NCBI GenBank assembly: GCA_009665115.1
Contig: WJXE01000090.1
Location: 1 to 7,343 of the forward strand
Reading direction: 5' to 3'
Length of the DNA stretch: 7,343 nucleotides
Source: Nitrosopumilales archaeon
Lineage (GTDB): Archaea; Thermoproteota; Nitrososphaeria; Nitrososphaerales; Nitrososphaeraceae
Below, one piece after another: positions 1 through 5,115 of this stretch; the first letter of the stretch is position 1; every line of letters starts with the position of its first letter. The notes under the pieces are model-generated. The model had not been told where the DNA came from. It saw nothing but the letters and a program-made list of their open reading frames with translations, and searched no databases. Both the position numbers and the translations under genes were made by a program.

Positions 1-461
1 TTAGATAGACAAATTATCGGTGCAGTTTTGCTTGAAGACAAGTTACGCCAAGGGACCAAAGAAGCGATATCCAAGATCAAAGCAATGAGTATTCATGTTG
101 TCATGTTGACAGGAGACGATGAAAACATAGCAAAGAGGATAGCTAATGAAGCGGGAATTGAGGAATACCATGCTAATTTACTTCCGGACAATGTATTATT
201 TCGATTAAATCTCTTCTCTCGCCAGTGATAAATGAATTCCAAAGAGTCACCGGGCAACGGAGAATCTCATAAATATTGCTCCCTTATCAAGAGATTTGTT
301 AAATCAGGTATGTATTAGGAAACGACTAATCGTTATCTCATGGAGAGCTAACAAAGCGATATTCAGAGTAACAATGGGGATTTTTTCTAAATATAGAAAG
401 ATTTAATGCTGGAGCGAATTTGTTTGTTATTACTGATTACTTACTACATCTAGTAAGACTA
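1..461 (+). pseudogene. P1B-type heavy-metal ATPase, broken 3' end
   Basis: The frame is open from base 1 and encodes the part of the HAD/P domain that precedes the hinge: a GAVLLEDKLRQGTKEAI segment, then VVMLTGDDENIAKRIA, then an AGIEEYHANLLPD segment. This is the order seen in Cu/Cd/Zn-pumping P1B ATPases. The frame then degenerates and stops at 226-228. Two further pieces continue the family pattern in other frames. Bases 236-406 (second frame) read ENLINIAPLSRDLL, then a stretch ending NKAIFRVTMGIF, matching the last cytoplasmic segment and penultimate membrane helix. Bases about 399-461 (third frame) read GANLFVITDYLL, matching the final helix. The essential GDGxND hinge that should fall between the first two pieces is missing, so roughly 130-150 bases seem deleted there. 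The product cannot be a working pump. Identity of the first block is clear; assignment of the two later pieces is my reading by eye. The 5' end lies outside the window. Confidence 0.8.
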
Positions 462-504
462 TCAGACTGTGGGAGCCTTATTTATCGTAACCTTATTCAA
501 TACT

Positions 505-514
505 CTTATTTTTA
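505..514 (+). promoter_or_regulatory. TATA-like box upstream of the 157-aa gene
   Basis: An AT-rich element (cttattttta) is centred about 25 bases before the ATG at 534. This is where an archaeal TATA box would sit for a leaderless or nearly leaderless transcript. No Shine-Dalgarno sequence precedes the ATG, which fits leaderless translation. It overlaps the end of the upstream pseudogene region. Confidence 0.4.
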
Positions 515-533
515 ACGCCGCTAGAGATTACTT

Positions 534-1007
534 ATGGTTTTAGACATAGGAGTCACAGACGTGTTAAGTATAGCACAGACAGTTGGGATTGTAGGCACCC
601 TTCTCATTGCGCTTTTTTTGTCAAGGAGAGAAGTAAGGGAGCTTTCGATAGATATAGAAACAAAAGTCCTCAGTGATTTGGATGAAAAAGTACATAGGCT
701 AGAGGAACATCTGTGGGAACGTCCAGAGCTAGCAAGAGTAATCAATAATGTACCAACCCTGTCGCCTGAAGCTGTGTACGCATATGATGTTCTCAATGTA
801 TTCTCTCATGCGTATGATATGCATGAAAGAAAAGTCCTTAATGATAATGAATGGTTTGGCTGGGTTCAATGGATGCGCACCTGCTTTAGACTAGGAACAA
901 TAAAAGAGCACTGGAAGCAATTTCAACAAAGTCAATGGTATGACCCCTCTTTTGATGATTTCATAAACAAGGAAGTAATCGCATATGTTGAGAGAGAAAT
1001 TAGATAG
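534..1007 (+). CDS. Membrane-anchored protein of unknown function (157 aa)
   Basis: I do not recognise a named function. Residues about 11-29 form one hydrophobic segment (LSIAQTVGIVGTLLIALFL) followed by a basic RR, so the protein is probably anchored by its N terminus with the rest in the cytoplasm. Residues 31-60 are charged and helical and could form a short coiled coil. The C-terminal half is rich in aromatic residues: NEWFGWVQWM at 105-114, then HWKQF (126-130), QWYDPSFDDFI (134-144). This Trp-rich pattern after a single TM helix resembles small bacterial and archaeal DUF4760/DUF6082-like proteins, but that is an impression, not a match. The ATG at 534 is chosen because the TM segment follows directly and a TATA-like box sits about 25 bases upstream. 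The frame is intact between two decayed stretches, which suggests it is under selection. Confidence 0.8.
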   Translation: MVLDIGVTDVLSIAQTVGIVGTLLIALFLSRREVRELSIDIETKVLSDLDEKVHRLEEHLWERPELARVINNVPTLSPEAVYAYDVLNVFSHAYDMHERKVLNDNEWFGWVQWMRTCFRLGTIKEHWKQFQQSQWYDPSFDDFINKEVIAYVEREIR

Positions 1008-1009
1008 AA

Positions 1010-1037
1010 GAAGTAATCAATTTTTAATTTTTACTTC
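1010..1037 (+). terminator. Likely terminator after the 157-aa gene
   Basis: Starting three bases after the stop codon, a 7-bp inverted repeat (GAAGTAA at 1010-1016, TTACTTC at 1031-1037) encloses a T-rich loop (ttttt at 1021-1025, then a second T run). Archaeal termination needs mainly a T tract, so the T runs are probably the active element and the stem may be incidental. Confidence 0.45.
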
Positions 1038-1262
1038 GATTTAAAAACGAGGCAGAAGATGGAAAGGCTTGTATCTTTCGGGTCACAACCAGAAGTCACA
1101 AAGGAGTGAAACGTCGTTTAGAATATGCCAGAACTTTAAATTTGGATTTCTACGTCATATATGTCAGACCAGCCTGGCAAGGGCTACACCGCCAAACACG
1201 CAGAAAAAACAGCAGCACAAGCGATTTCGATTACTGATCTGCAAAACATCAACATTGTATGA
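1028..1262 (+). pseudogene. Possible decayed gene remnant, unknown family
   Basis: No single frame carries a convincing protein, but two overlapping frames look like coding sequence joined by one frameshift. The frame open from 1028 contains RRLEYARTLNLDFYVIYVRP (codons starting at 1112), which has the look of the A..L...FYV.YV strand of universal-stress/KdpD-type domains. At about 1175-1185 sense-like sequence passes to another frame, which reads GYTAKHAEKTAAQAISI and ends DLQNINIV before the stop at 1260-1262. That second frame could also be read as a 33-residue ORF from ATG 1161. A 67-codon ORF from 1069 in the third frame has an unlikely composition (basic, Gln/Thr-rich) and is left out. 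This is a weak call; the family link is a guess. Confidence 0.25.
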
Positions 1263-1295
1263 AATAATATAATCCAGCATTTGCTTATGAATACT

Positions 1296-1370
1296 TCAGT
1301 CGCTACCGTTGTCTTTCCCCTGGACCATTAGTAAATCCCCATTCTGTAGTCCAGAAAGTACTCGATCCAT
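1296..1370 (-). CDS. 24-residue ORF with a strong Shine-Dalgarno; possible truncated P-loop protein start
   Basis: An ATG at 1368-1370 is preceded by a perfect AGGAGG on the minus strand (plus bases 1380-1385) with a 9-base spacer, the best Shine-Dalgarno in the window. The ORF runs MDRVLSGLQNGDLLMVQGKD, then NGSD and a stop. The pattern DRxLxGLxxGDLLxVxG is what precedes the Walker A loop in KaiC/RecA-type ATPases, and GKDNGSD sits where a GxxGxGKT loop would be. It may therefore be the 5' stub of a dead KaiC-like gene, a short functional peptide, or chance. No continuation of such a domain is readable downstream. Confidence 0.3.
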   Translation of the reverse strand: MDRVLSGLQNGDLLMVQGKDNGSD

Positions 1371-1453
1371 AAGATTGGTCCTCCTAAGATTATTATTTAA
1401 TGTGTTAGTTTTAATGATTCCCAAACATTAGAACTGATCACTTAACTTTCGCA

Positions 1454-1657
1454 TTAGGTTAACCCCTTATAATACTCCCTGATGTTCCTCTGGGAGCTTT
1501 TTGTCACGTACTCTCTAAGTTCTTCTTTGGCTTGAGCGTTACGGTATTGGACAATCCCTACCGCTCCTTTATGAACTAGGGTAATATCTTGTTGCTGGCA
1601 TAGATGAGTCACGATGGGTGCACATTTATCGAATATGACAAACAGACCAATCTGCAA
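1454..1657 (-). CDS. Small hypothetical ORF downstream of the CDF gene, possibly a gene fragment
   Basis: This 67-codon frame begins with a TTG and lies 30 bases after the stop of the CDF gene on the same strand. The later half (DITLVHKGAVGIVQY, then charged sequence ending NIREYYKGL) looks like ordinary soluble protein: balanced charge and alternating strand and helix. The beginning is less certain. The bases between the CDF stop and about 1640 also read well in a different frame (VPVAETGSIADWSVCHIR, then stop), so the present ORF may be the 3' part of a longer gene that lost its frame near 1640. I do not recognise the family. There is no ATG start and no clear promoter. Confidence 0.35.
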   Translation of the reverse strand: MQIGLFVIFDKCAPIVTHLCQQQDITLVHKGAVGIVQYRNAQAKEELREYVTKSSQRNIREYYKGLT

Positions 1658-1687
1658 TACTACCAGTTTCAGCTACTGGGACCACAC

Positions 1688-2620
1688 TCAATCCGGTTCT
1701 GAATGGTACGACTCTATTTGAATAGTTGCGTGGTTTATTTTGAATTTCTTTTCAAGTATAGCATTTATATCTTGAAGAACTGTCTGTGATCTGCTACGAT
1801 CAATTACCACAACGTGTCCTGAGACTGCATTAATACCAGAAGTTATAGTCCATATATGCAGATCAAATACGCCTGTAACTCCTTTTATCTCCAGTATAGA
1901 GTTTTTTACTTCTTCAGGTGATATGTTAGCTGGAACCCCTTCCATCAAAATATGGATTGACTTTTTCATAAGAGACCATGTCCTTGGAATTATAAATAAT
2001 GCTAAACCAATGCTAATTAATGGATCAGCCAGATAAAATCTGGTAGTTAGTATTATCACACCAGCAGCGATAACACCTGCAGCGCCTAAGGTATCGTTCA
2101 GAACTTCCAAGTATGCGCTTTTCACATTGAGGTCCTCATGTTCCTTTGCTGTGTCAACGTGGACATTGTCTACTTGAGATCCTCCGTGGGAATGCCCATT
2201 GCTACCAAGCAGTCGCATTCCTGTAAAATTTACGCCTAATCCAATAGCAGCCACTATTATCATAGGAAGACCTTGAATTTCTGGCGGCTCAAAAATTCTC
2301 CTAGATGCTTCGTACAAAATATACACCGAAATTAATATCAGTACTACACCGTTTAACAGCGCTGCTAATATTTCTACCCTGTAGAAACCATATGTATGTT
2401 GCAGAGTCGCTGCTTTACGGGCATAATTGATAGCAAAGAGAACCAAAGCAAGTCCTGCAACATCTGCGAGCATATGTCCTGCATCTGCTAATAACGCCAA
2501 ACTTCTAGTGGATAAAGCAGCAATGACTTGTACAACAAAGTAAATGGAGGTAAGCAAGAGGACAGACTTTAGCTTAGTTATTCTTTGCGTTGGCTGTATA
2601 TTTTGTCGTCTTTTCTCCAA
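1688..2620 (-). CDS. Cation diffusion facilitator family metal exporter (CzcD/ZitB-like)
   Basis: CDF proteins are dimeric membrane antiporters that export Zn2+, Co2+, Cd2+ or similar divalent ions in exchange for protons. The 310-residue length and order fit the family: an N-terminal domain of six membrane helices (about residues 18-225) and a cytoplasmic ferredoxin-like domain (about 235-305). In helix 2, LLADAGHMLAD supplies the HxxxD metal site (His49, Asp53). Helix 5 has YLEVLND, an ExxxD pair (Glu172, Asp176) where CzcD has HxxxD; this variant is common in the family. A His-containing loop (SNGHSHGG, 140-147; further His at 154 and 161) lies between helices 4 and 5. YLADPLIS (196-203) marks helix 6, and FDLHIWTITSG (252-262) and NHATIQIES (296-304) mark the C-terminal domain. 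The start is TTG at 2618-2620, because a stop codon (TAA) immediately precedes it in frame and the N terminus is otherwise complete. The metal cannot be read from the sequence. Its frame is fully intact between pseudogenes. Confidence 0.95.
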   Translation of the reverse strand: MEKRRQNIQPTQRITKLKSVLLLTSIYFVVQVIAALSTRSLALLADAGHMLADVAGLALVLFAINYARKAATLQHTYGFYRVEILAALLNGVVLILISVYILYEASRRIFEPPEIQGLPMIIVAAIGLGVNFTGMRLLGSNGHSHGGSQVDNVHVDTAKEHEDLNVKSAYLEVLNDTLGAAGVIAAGVIILTTRFYLADPLISIGLALFIIPRTWSLMKKSIHILMEGVPANISPEEVKNSILEIKGVTGVFDLHIWTITSGINAVSGHVVVIDRSRSQTVLQDINAILEKKFKINHATIQIESYHSEPD

Positions 2621-2636
2621 TTACCGATCACTTTTT

Positions 2637-2717
2637 GTCCACAACTTTTTTTATCACACAACACAACGGGGAATGATTCGCTTGCCATGACGTTCGTTAT
2701 CACGGTTGGTTGTGGAC
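2637..2717. repeat. 9-bp inverted repeat flanking the CDF promoter
   Basis: GTCCACAAC at 2637-2645 and its exact reverse complement GTTGTGGAC at 2709-2717 are separated by 63 bases. The first arm lies between the TATA-like box and the start codon of the CDF gene. The second lies further upstream, about 98 bases before the ATG of the NikR-like pseudogene. A direct repeat, TTATCAC, also occurs at 2651-2657 and 2697-2703. These could be paired operator sites for a regulator, but no match to a known metal-regulator box is evident. Confidence 0.35.
2646..2654 (-). promoter_or_regulatory. TATA-like box of the CDF gene
   Basis: On the minus strand ATAAAAAAA is centred about 30 bases upstream of the TTG start. 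This suits a leaderless or very short leader, and no Shine-Dalgarno is present. It directly abuts one arm (2637-2645) of a 9-bp inverted repeat. Confidence 0.45.
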
Positions 2718-2756
2718 TACTAATTATGATGCCTTATTAACTTGATGCTAAGATGT

Positions 2757-2771
2757 AGGATTTATTTATTA
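2757..2771 (+). promoter_or_regulatory. TATA-like box upstream of the NikR-like pseudogene
   Basis: The AT-rich run aggatttatttatta ends 43 bases before the ATG at 2815, consistent with a TATA box and a short leader for the former regulator gene. This is assigned by composition and position only. Confidence 0.25.
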
Positions 2772-2814
2772 GGCTTTAACAATAGTGTCTGACCAGTTCA
2801 GTAATGTAGTAGTC

Positions 2815-3217
2815 ATGTCATCAGTCACAAGCATCTCGCTATCTGCAAAGTTAGCGTAATAAATTTGATGAGATAAAATATGAAAAGGGTTTTTCAAGAA
2901 GATCTGAAGTAGTCAAAGATGCAATTAAGACTTATTATTCGAATAGGAAATATCAGAGGTTGAAAAAGGAACTCTAACAGCTATAAATACTACAATGTAT
3001 CAGAAGAGCGGTCCGCATCATGATGATGTGCTCTTACATCTCAGGCAGGAGTATGTACAAGGTAATCTACAATTACAGGTTGAAGGAGGAGATAACTGTG
3101 CAGAAATATATGTAACTCGCAATGCTGAAAGGTATCAAATTTTATAGGAAGGATCAGGGCAATCAGAGAATTGAGCAAGTCAAATATTCAACCGTTCCAT
3201 TATCAGAATATGAATAG
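2815..3217 (+). pseudogene. NikR-like ribbon-helix-helix/ACT regulator, multiply frameshifted
   Basis: Read across frames, this is a whole NikR-family regulator. ATG 2815 starts MSSVTSISLSAKLA, the N-terminal beta strand of a ribbon-helix-helix domain, then TAA TAA at 2857. The next frame (about 2858-2977) gives FDEIKYEKGFSRRSEVVKDA, the two helices. The original frame resumes about 2962-3147 with GTLTAINTTMYQKSG, then PHHDDVLLHL and LQVEGGDNCAEIYVTRNAE, the ACT-like metal-sensing domain. A third frame from 3147 gives GRIRAIREL, and a last switch near 3173 gives EQVKYSTVPLSEYE and a stop at 3215-3217. At least four frame changes are needed, so no full protein can be made. Compared with the E. 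coli Ni site, one His (HHDD) and the Cys (DNC) are kept, but the HVH pair is QLQ here, so even the ancestor was probably not a canonical nickel sensor. The CDF gene diverges upstream, suggesting it may once have been a target. Confidence 0.85.
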
Positions 3218-3271
3218 TGAGGAGCACTGATTTGTCAATTTAAGTCATCACCCTTGATATCTAACTGATAC

Positions 3272-3282
3272 ATTCGACGAAT
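3272..3282. repeat. Short palindrome upstream of the DUF1059 gene
   Basis: ATTCG-A-CGAAT is an 11-base palindrome about 47 bases before the ATG at 3329 and upstream of an AT-rich TATA candidate (attaaaag near 3293-3300). It could be an operator, but it is short enough to occur by chance. Confidence 0.2.
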
Positions 3283-3328
3283 ATCCCGAAAGATTAAAAG
3301 GAATGCATGATGATAAACACCACAGAAT

Positions 3329-3511
3329 ATGTTCTCATTAGCATGTCGTGACGCAGGAGTGATGGACTGCGATTATGTTGCTAAAGGAATGACAGAAGAA
3401 GAACTTTGGAGAGATGGGACAGAGCATATAATAAAAGTACATGGTATGAAAGCTGGGGATATAACTCCGCAGTTTAAACAGAGTCATAAACAATACATCA
3501 AACATTCCTAA
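3329..3511 (+). CDS. DUF1059 family small protein
   Basis: The 60-residue product is a complete DUF1059 protein, a family of small, soluble, predicted metal-binding proteins common in archaea and bacteria with no established function. The opening MFSLACRDAGVMDCDYVAKG carries the family's two cysteines (Cys6, Cys14) and the C.D.G...CDY pattern. TEEEL (22-26), TEHIIKVHGM with His33 and His38 (31-40), and DITPQF (44-49) follow in the usual order. The Cys/His set is why metal binding is predicted. ATG 3329 is the only reasonable start: a TAA at 3314-3316 closes the frame upstream and family members begin at this point. An attaaaag box about 30 bases upstream suits a leaderless transcript. It follows the NikR-like pseudogene by 111 bases on the same strand, and its intact frame shows it has been retained. 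Confidence 0.9.
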   Translation: MFSLACRDAGVMDCDYVAKGMTEEELWRDGTEHIIKVHGMKAGDITPQFKQSHKQYIKHS

Positions 3512-3572
3512 AAATCAGACATGAATACCGAAAAACGAACCCTTTCGAACCCACAACATGTCGTGTAAAGAG

Positions 3573-3578
3573 TTTTTT
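3573..3578 (+). terminator. T tract after the DUF1059 gene
   Basis: A run of six T lies about 60 bases past the stop codon, in the 93-base gap before the convergent gene on the minus strand. No strong stem precedes it. It is a plausible archaeal oligo-T terminator, by position only. Confidence 0.3.
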
Positions 3579-3604
3579 ATTAGTGAACGAGAGCATGGCA
3601 ATGG

Positions 3605-4177
3605 CTATGGCACAATTGCAAACAATCCGGAGGATTTGAGCTCCTTAAACGAATTAACCTCGTATCTAAATGCGTCTGACAGAAGCCTTGTAGACAATTC
3701 GTTCTCAGCAGAGTTATTTGTTGATAAATAATTCCGGAAATGAGTATAACTTTGAAGCTCCGATTCAATACTCTTTGTATATAGCTCTGTAGCATTTTGG
3801 TATTGTTTAGGCGGCTGCAACGCTTTGGATTCATTTACCAGATTCTCATATTTGAGTAAATAATTATTTGTAATTGAAATCATTGTCTTGTTGTCATACT
3901 GGTGTGTCTTCCATTTTCCAGCTTCATGTTGGTAACTCTGGGTCAAATTATGAGATTCATTTACTACTTTTTCAAACGAATTAACAAATGATGCTGTACT
4001 ATCTTGTGCTAATGAATTTGGAGGAGCAGCAGGTCGGATGGCTGGTGGTGGACCGACTTGCTGCTGCATGCTGCTACTGGCAAGTACAAGTACAATAATA
4101 CCTACAACGGCAGCTCCTAAAATTGGCATCCATAATCGGTAGTATTTTTTTCGTTCTTTGCTAGGAGTGGACTTCAT
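3605..4177 (-). CDS. N-terminally anchored extracytoplasmic protein of unknown function, many N-glycosylation sequons
   Basis: I do not recognise a named family. The 190-residue product begins with a basic stretch (KERKKYYR, 7-14), then one hydrophobic helix at about 16-34 (WMPILGAAVVGIIVLVLAS). A Pro/Ala-rich linker (PPPAIRPAAPP, 43-53) follows, then a hydrophilic, mostly helical domain to the end. This arrangement implies an N-in anchor with the domain outside the cell. Six N-x-S/T sequons fall in that outer domain (Asn73, 77, 96, 115, 128 and 154) and none before it, in keeping with a glycosylated archaeal surface protein. The domain has no cysteines or obvious catalytic motif. The ATG at 4175-4177 is the natural start, just before the basic segment. 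The gene follows the RDD gene by 49 bases on the same strand and may be co-transcribed with it. Confidence 0.8.
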   Translation of the reverse strand: MKSTPSKERKKYYRLWMPILGAAVVGIIVLVLASSSMQQQVGPPPAIRPAAPPNSLAQDSTASFVNSFEKVVNESHNLTQSYQHEAGKWKTHQYDNKTMISITNNYLLKYENLVNESKALQPPKQYQNATELYTKSIESELQSYTHFRNYLSTNNSAENELSTRLLSDAFRYEVNSFKELKSSGLFAIVP

Positions 4178-4226
4178 ATTTAGTATGACTACCCTACATA
4201 GTCGTTGCTACTGAGAATGTTGCTTG

Positions 4227-4766
4227 TCAGTTATCTTTTCTATAACGCACATTACTACTTGAATTTTCTTCAGTATGGGATCTCAGCTTGATGACAATTG
4301 TATTACTTGCCCTGTTAAATATTCTCTGTCTTTTATCGTTTGTAAATATCCATCCTAGAATCAAGTCGATTGGAAGCAAAAACGATTTACCAAAACTTTC
4401 TAATAACGCATCTCTGACGTTTACAGTCTGTCCAGTGACGCCTACCGTCTTTAGATGGAAAATCCTTTTACCTAGTGATTGACCGCTTGTTGATTCAAAA
4501 TACGTCCAGTATGCAAGGAATATTAAACTGCGTACGACAAACCCAATGCTTGCTCCACCACGAAACCATCTGTCAGGGTTGCTGTCAAACCACAATGGAA
4601 ATGTTGCTGCATAAAATAATATCTCAATTCCAATACTAACTATTAGAAAATCTATCAACCAGGCAAAGAATCTTTCACTCCATCTAGCAAGTCTTAATTC
4701 AGTTGGTTTAGATGTGAAATCTCCTACTCTAGTTTCTGAAGGAATATCCACATTATTATAATGCAT
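4227..4766 (-). CDS. RDD family integral membrane protein
   Basis: RDD proteins are small multi-spanning membrane proteins named for conserved Arg and Asp residues. Their role is mostly unknown, though some have been linked to ion or solute transport. After a soluble lead of about 30 residues, the signature RFFAWLIDFLIV (32-43) opens helix 1 with Arg32 and Asp39. A second helix spans about 74-91, followed by the family motif SGQSLGKRIFHLKTV (94-108). A third hydrophobic segment (about 128-143) ends at NDKRQRIFNRASNTIVI (143-159), the usual C-terminal RDD block. The last 18 residues are polar and extra to the family core. The ATG at 4764-4766 is preceded by a GTAATAAA box at 4785-4792 on the minus strand that fits a leaderless start. 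The likely partner is the anchored surface protein 49 bases downstream. Confidence 0.9.
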   Translation of the reverse strand: MHYNNVDIPSETRVGDFTSKPTELRLARWSERFFAWLIDFLIVSIGIEILFYAATFPLWFDSNPDRWFRGGASIGFVVRSLIFLAYWTYFESTSGQSLGKRIFHLKTVGVTGQTVNVRDALLESFGKSFLLPIDLILGWIFTNDKRQRIFNRASNTIVIKLRSHTEENSSSNVRYRKDN

Positions 4767-4772
4767 GCGAAT

Positions 4773-4792
4773 GTAATAAAGTTGTTTATTAC
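4773..4792. promoter_or_regulatory. Perfect 8-bp inverted repeat over the RDD promoter
   Basis: GTAATAAA (4773-4780), a GTTG spacer, then TTTATTAC (4785-4792) form a perfect hyphenated palindrome. On the minus strand the distal arm is the likely TATA box, about 20-26 bases before the ATG, and the other arm covers the region between TATA and start. A repressor bound here would block the transcription factors directly, so this is a good operator candidate. An alternative is that the proximal arm is simply a second TATA-like sequence. Confidence 0.45.
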
Positions 4793-5107
4793 TACATTTC
4801 TTGGATTGTGAATTCCTGCAAAGGAAAGACTGTAGCTACAAAATAGTTCGCGCTCACATGTTTGAATATATGAAAATCGAGATTACCCTCTCCTATTTCA
4901 CTGGGACTCCAAGGTCAAATTTTACTGCAAGAATGAAGAATCCAAAGAATACAGTTCATCGTCTGTAATCTAATTCATATTGACGATTAGTTGAAGATGG
5001 AGATGAAGATGAGGCCAGTATGGTTTGAAAGACAGAGAAGATGTGTGTCCAATTCAAAGCCTACCACAATACAGGATGTGAGTGTGAATGCAACCCACTA
5101 TATGCGG

Positions 5108-5113
5108 AAAAAA
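5108..5113 (-). terminator. T tract directly after the nitroreductase gene
   Basis: On the minus strand the TAG stop (5116-5118) is followed within two bases by six T. This is a typical archaeal oligo-T termination signal. Confidence 0.4.
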
Positions 5114-5115
5114 GT

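Larger units (their letters stand above)
4767..5115. other. Gene-free stretch with a 10-bp palindrome and two short ORFs of doubtful value
   Basis: No confident gene lies here. TGTAGCTACA at 4831-4840 is a perfect 10-bp palindrome. An ORF of 36 codons runs from ATG 4858 to the stop at 4966-4968 (it includes MKIEITLSYFTGTPRSNFTA). A second 36-codon ORF from ATG 5041 to 5151 includes HNTGCECECNPLYAEKS, an unusual Cys-rich patch, and runs into the end of the nitroreductase gene on the other strand. Neither has a clear promoter or Shine-Dalgarno. They may be remnants or chance. A 65-codon ORF from 4991 reads as low-quality sequence and is not called. Confidence 0.35.

Noticed and set aside
521..796. 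91-codon ORF on the minus strand
   Set aside because: It lies antisense to the intact 157-residue gene and has a Ser/Thr-rich, shadow-like composition.
1069..1272. 67-codon ORF on the plus strand
   Set aside because: Its composition is unlike a folded protein, and the other two frames over the same bases look more like coding remnants.
3535..3565. GGGTTCGAA-like sequence on the minus strand, as in a tRNA T arm
   Set aside because: The flanking bases do not pair into a T stem and no acceptor, D or anticodon arm can be drawn.
3580..3834. 84-codon ORF on the minus strand
   Set aside because: It overlaps the end of the 190-residue gene in another frame on the same strand and has no promoter or family pattern.
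4189..4210. GTATGA near the start of the 190-residue gene, resembling half of a NikR box
   Set aside because: The partner TCATAC is not found 16 bases away, so the symmetric operator is missing.
4288..4482. 64-codon ORF on the plus strand
   Set aside because: It is antisense to the RDD gene; its hydrophobic look is the mirror of the RDD membrane segments.
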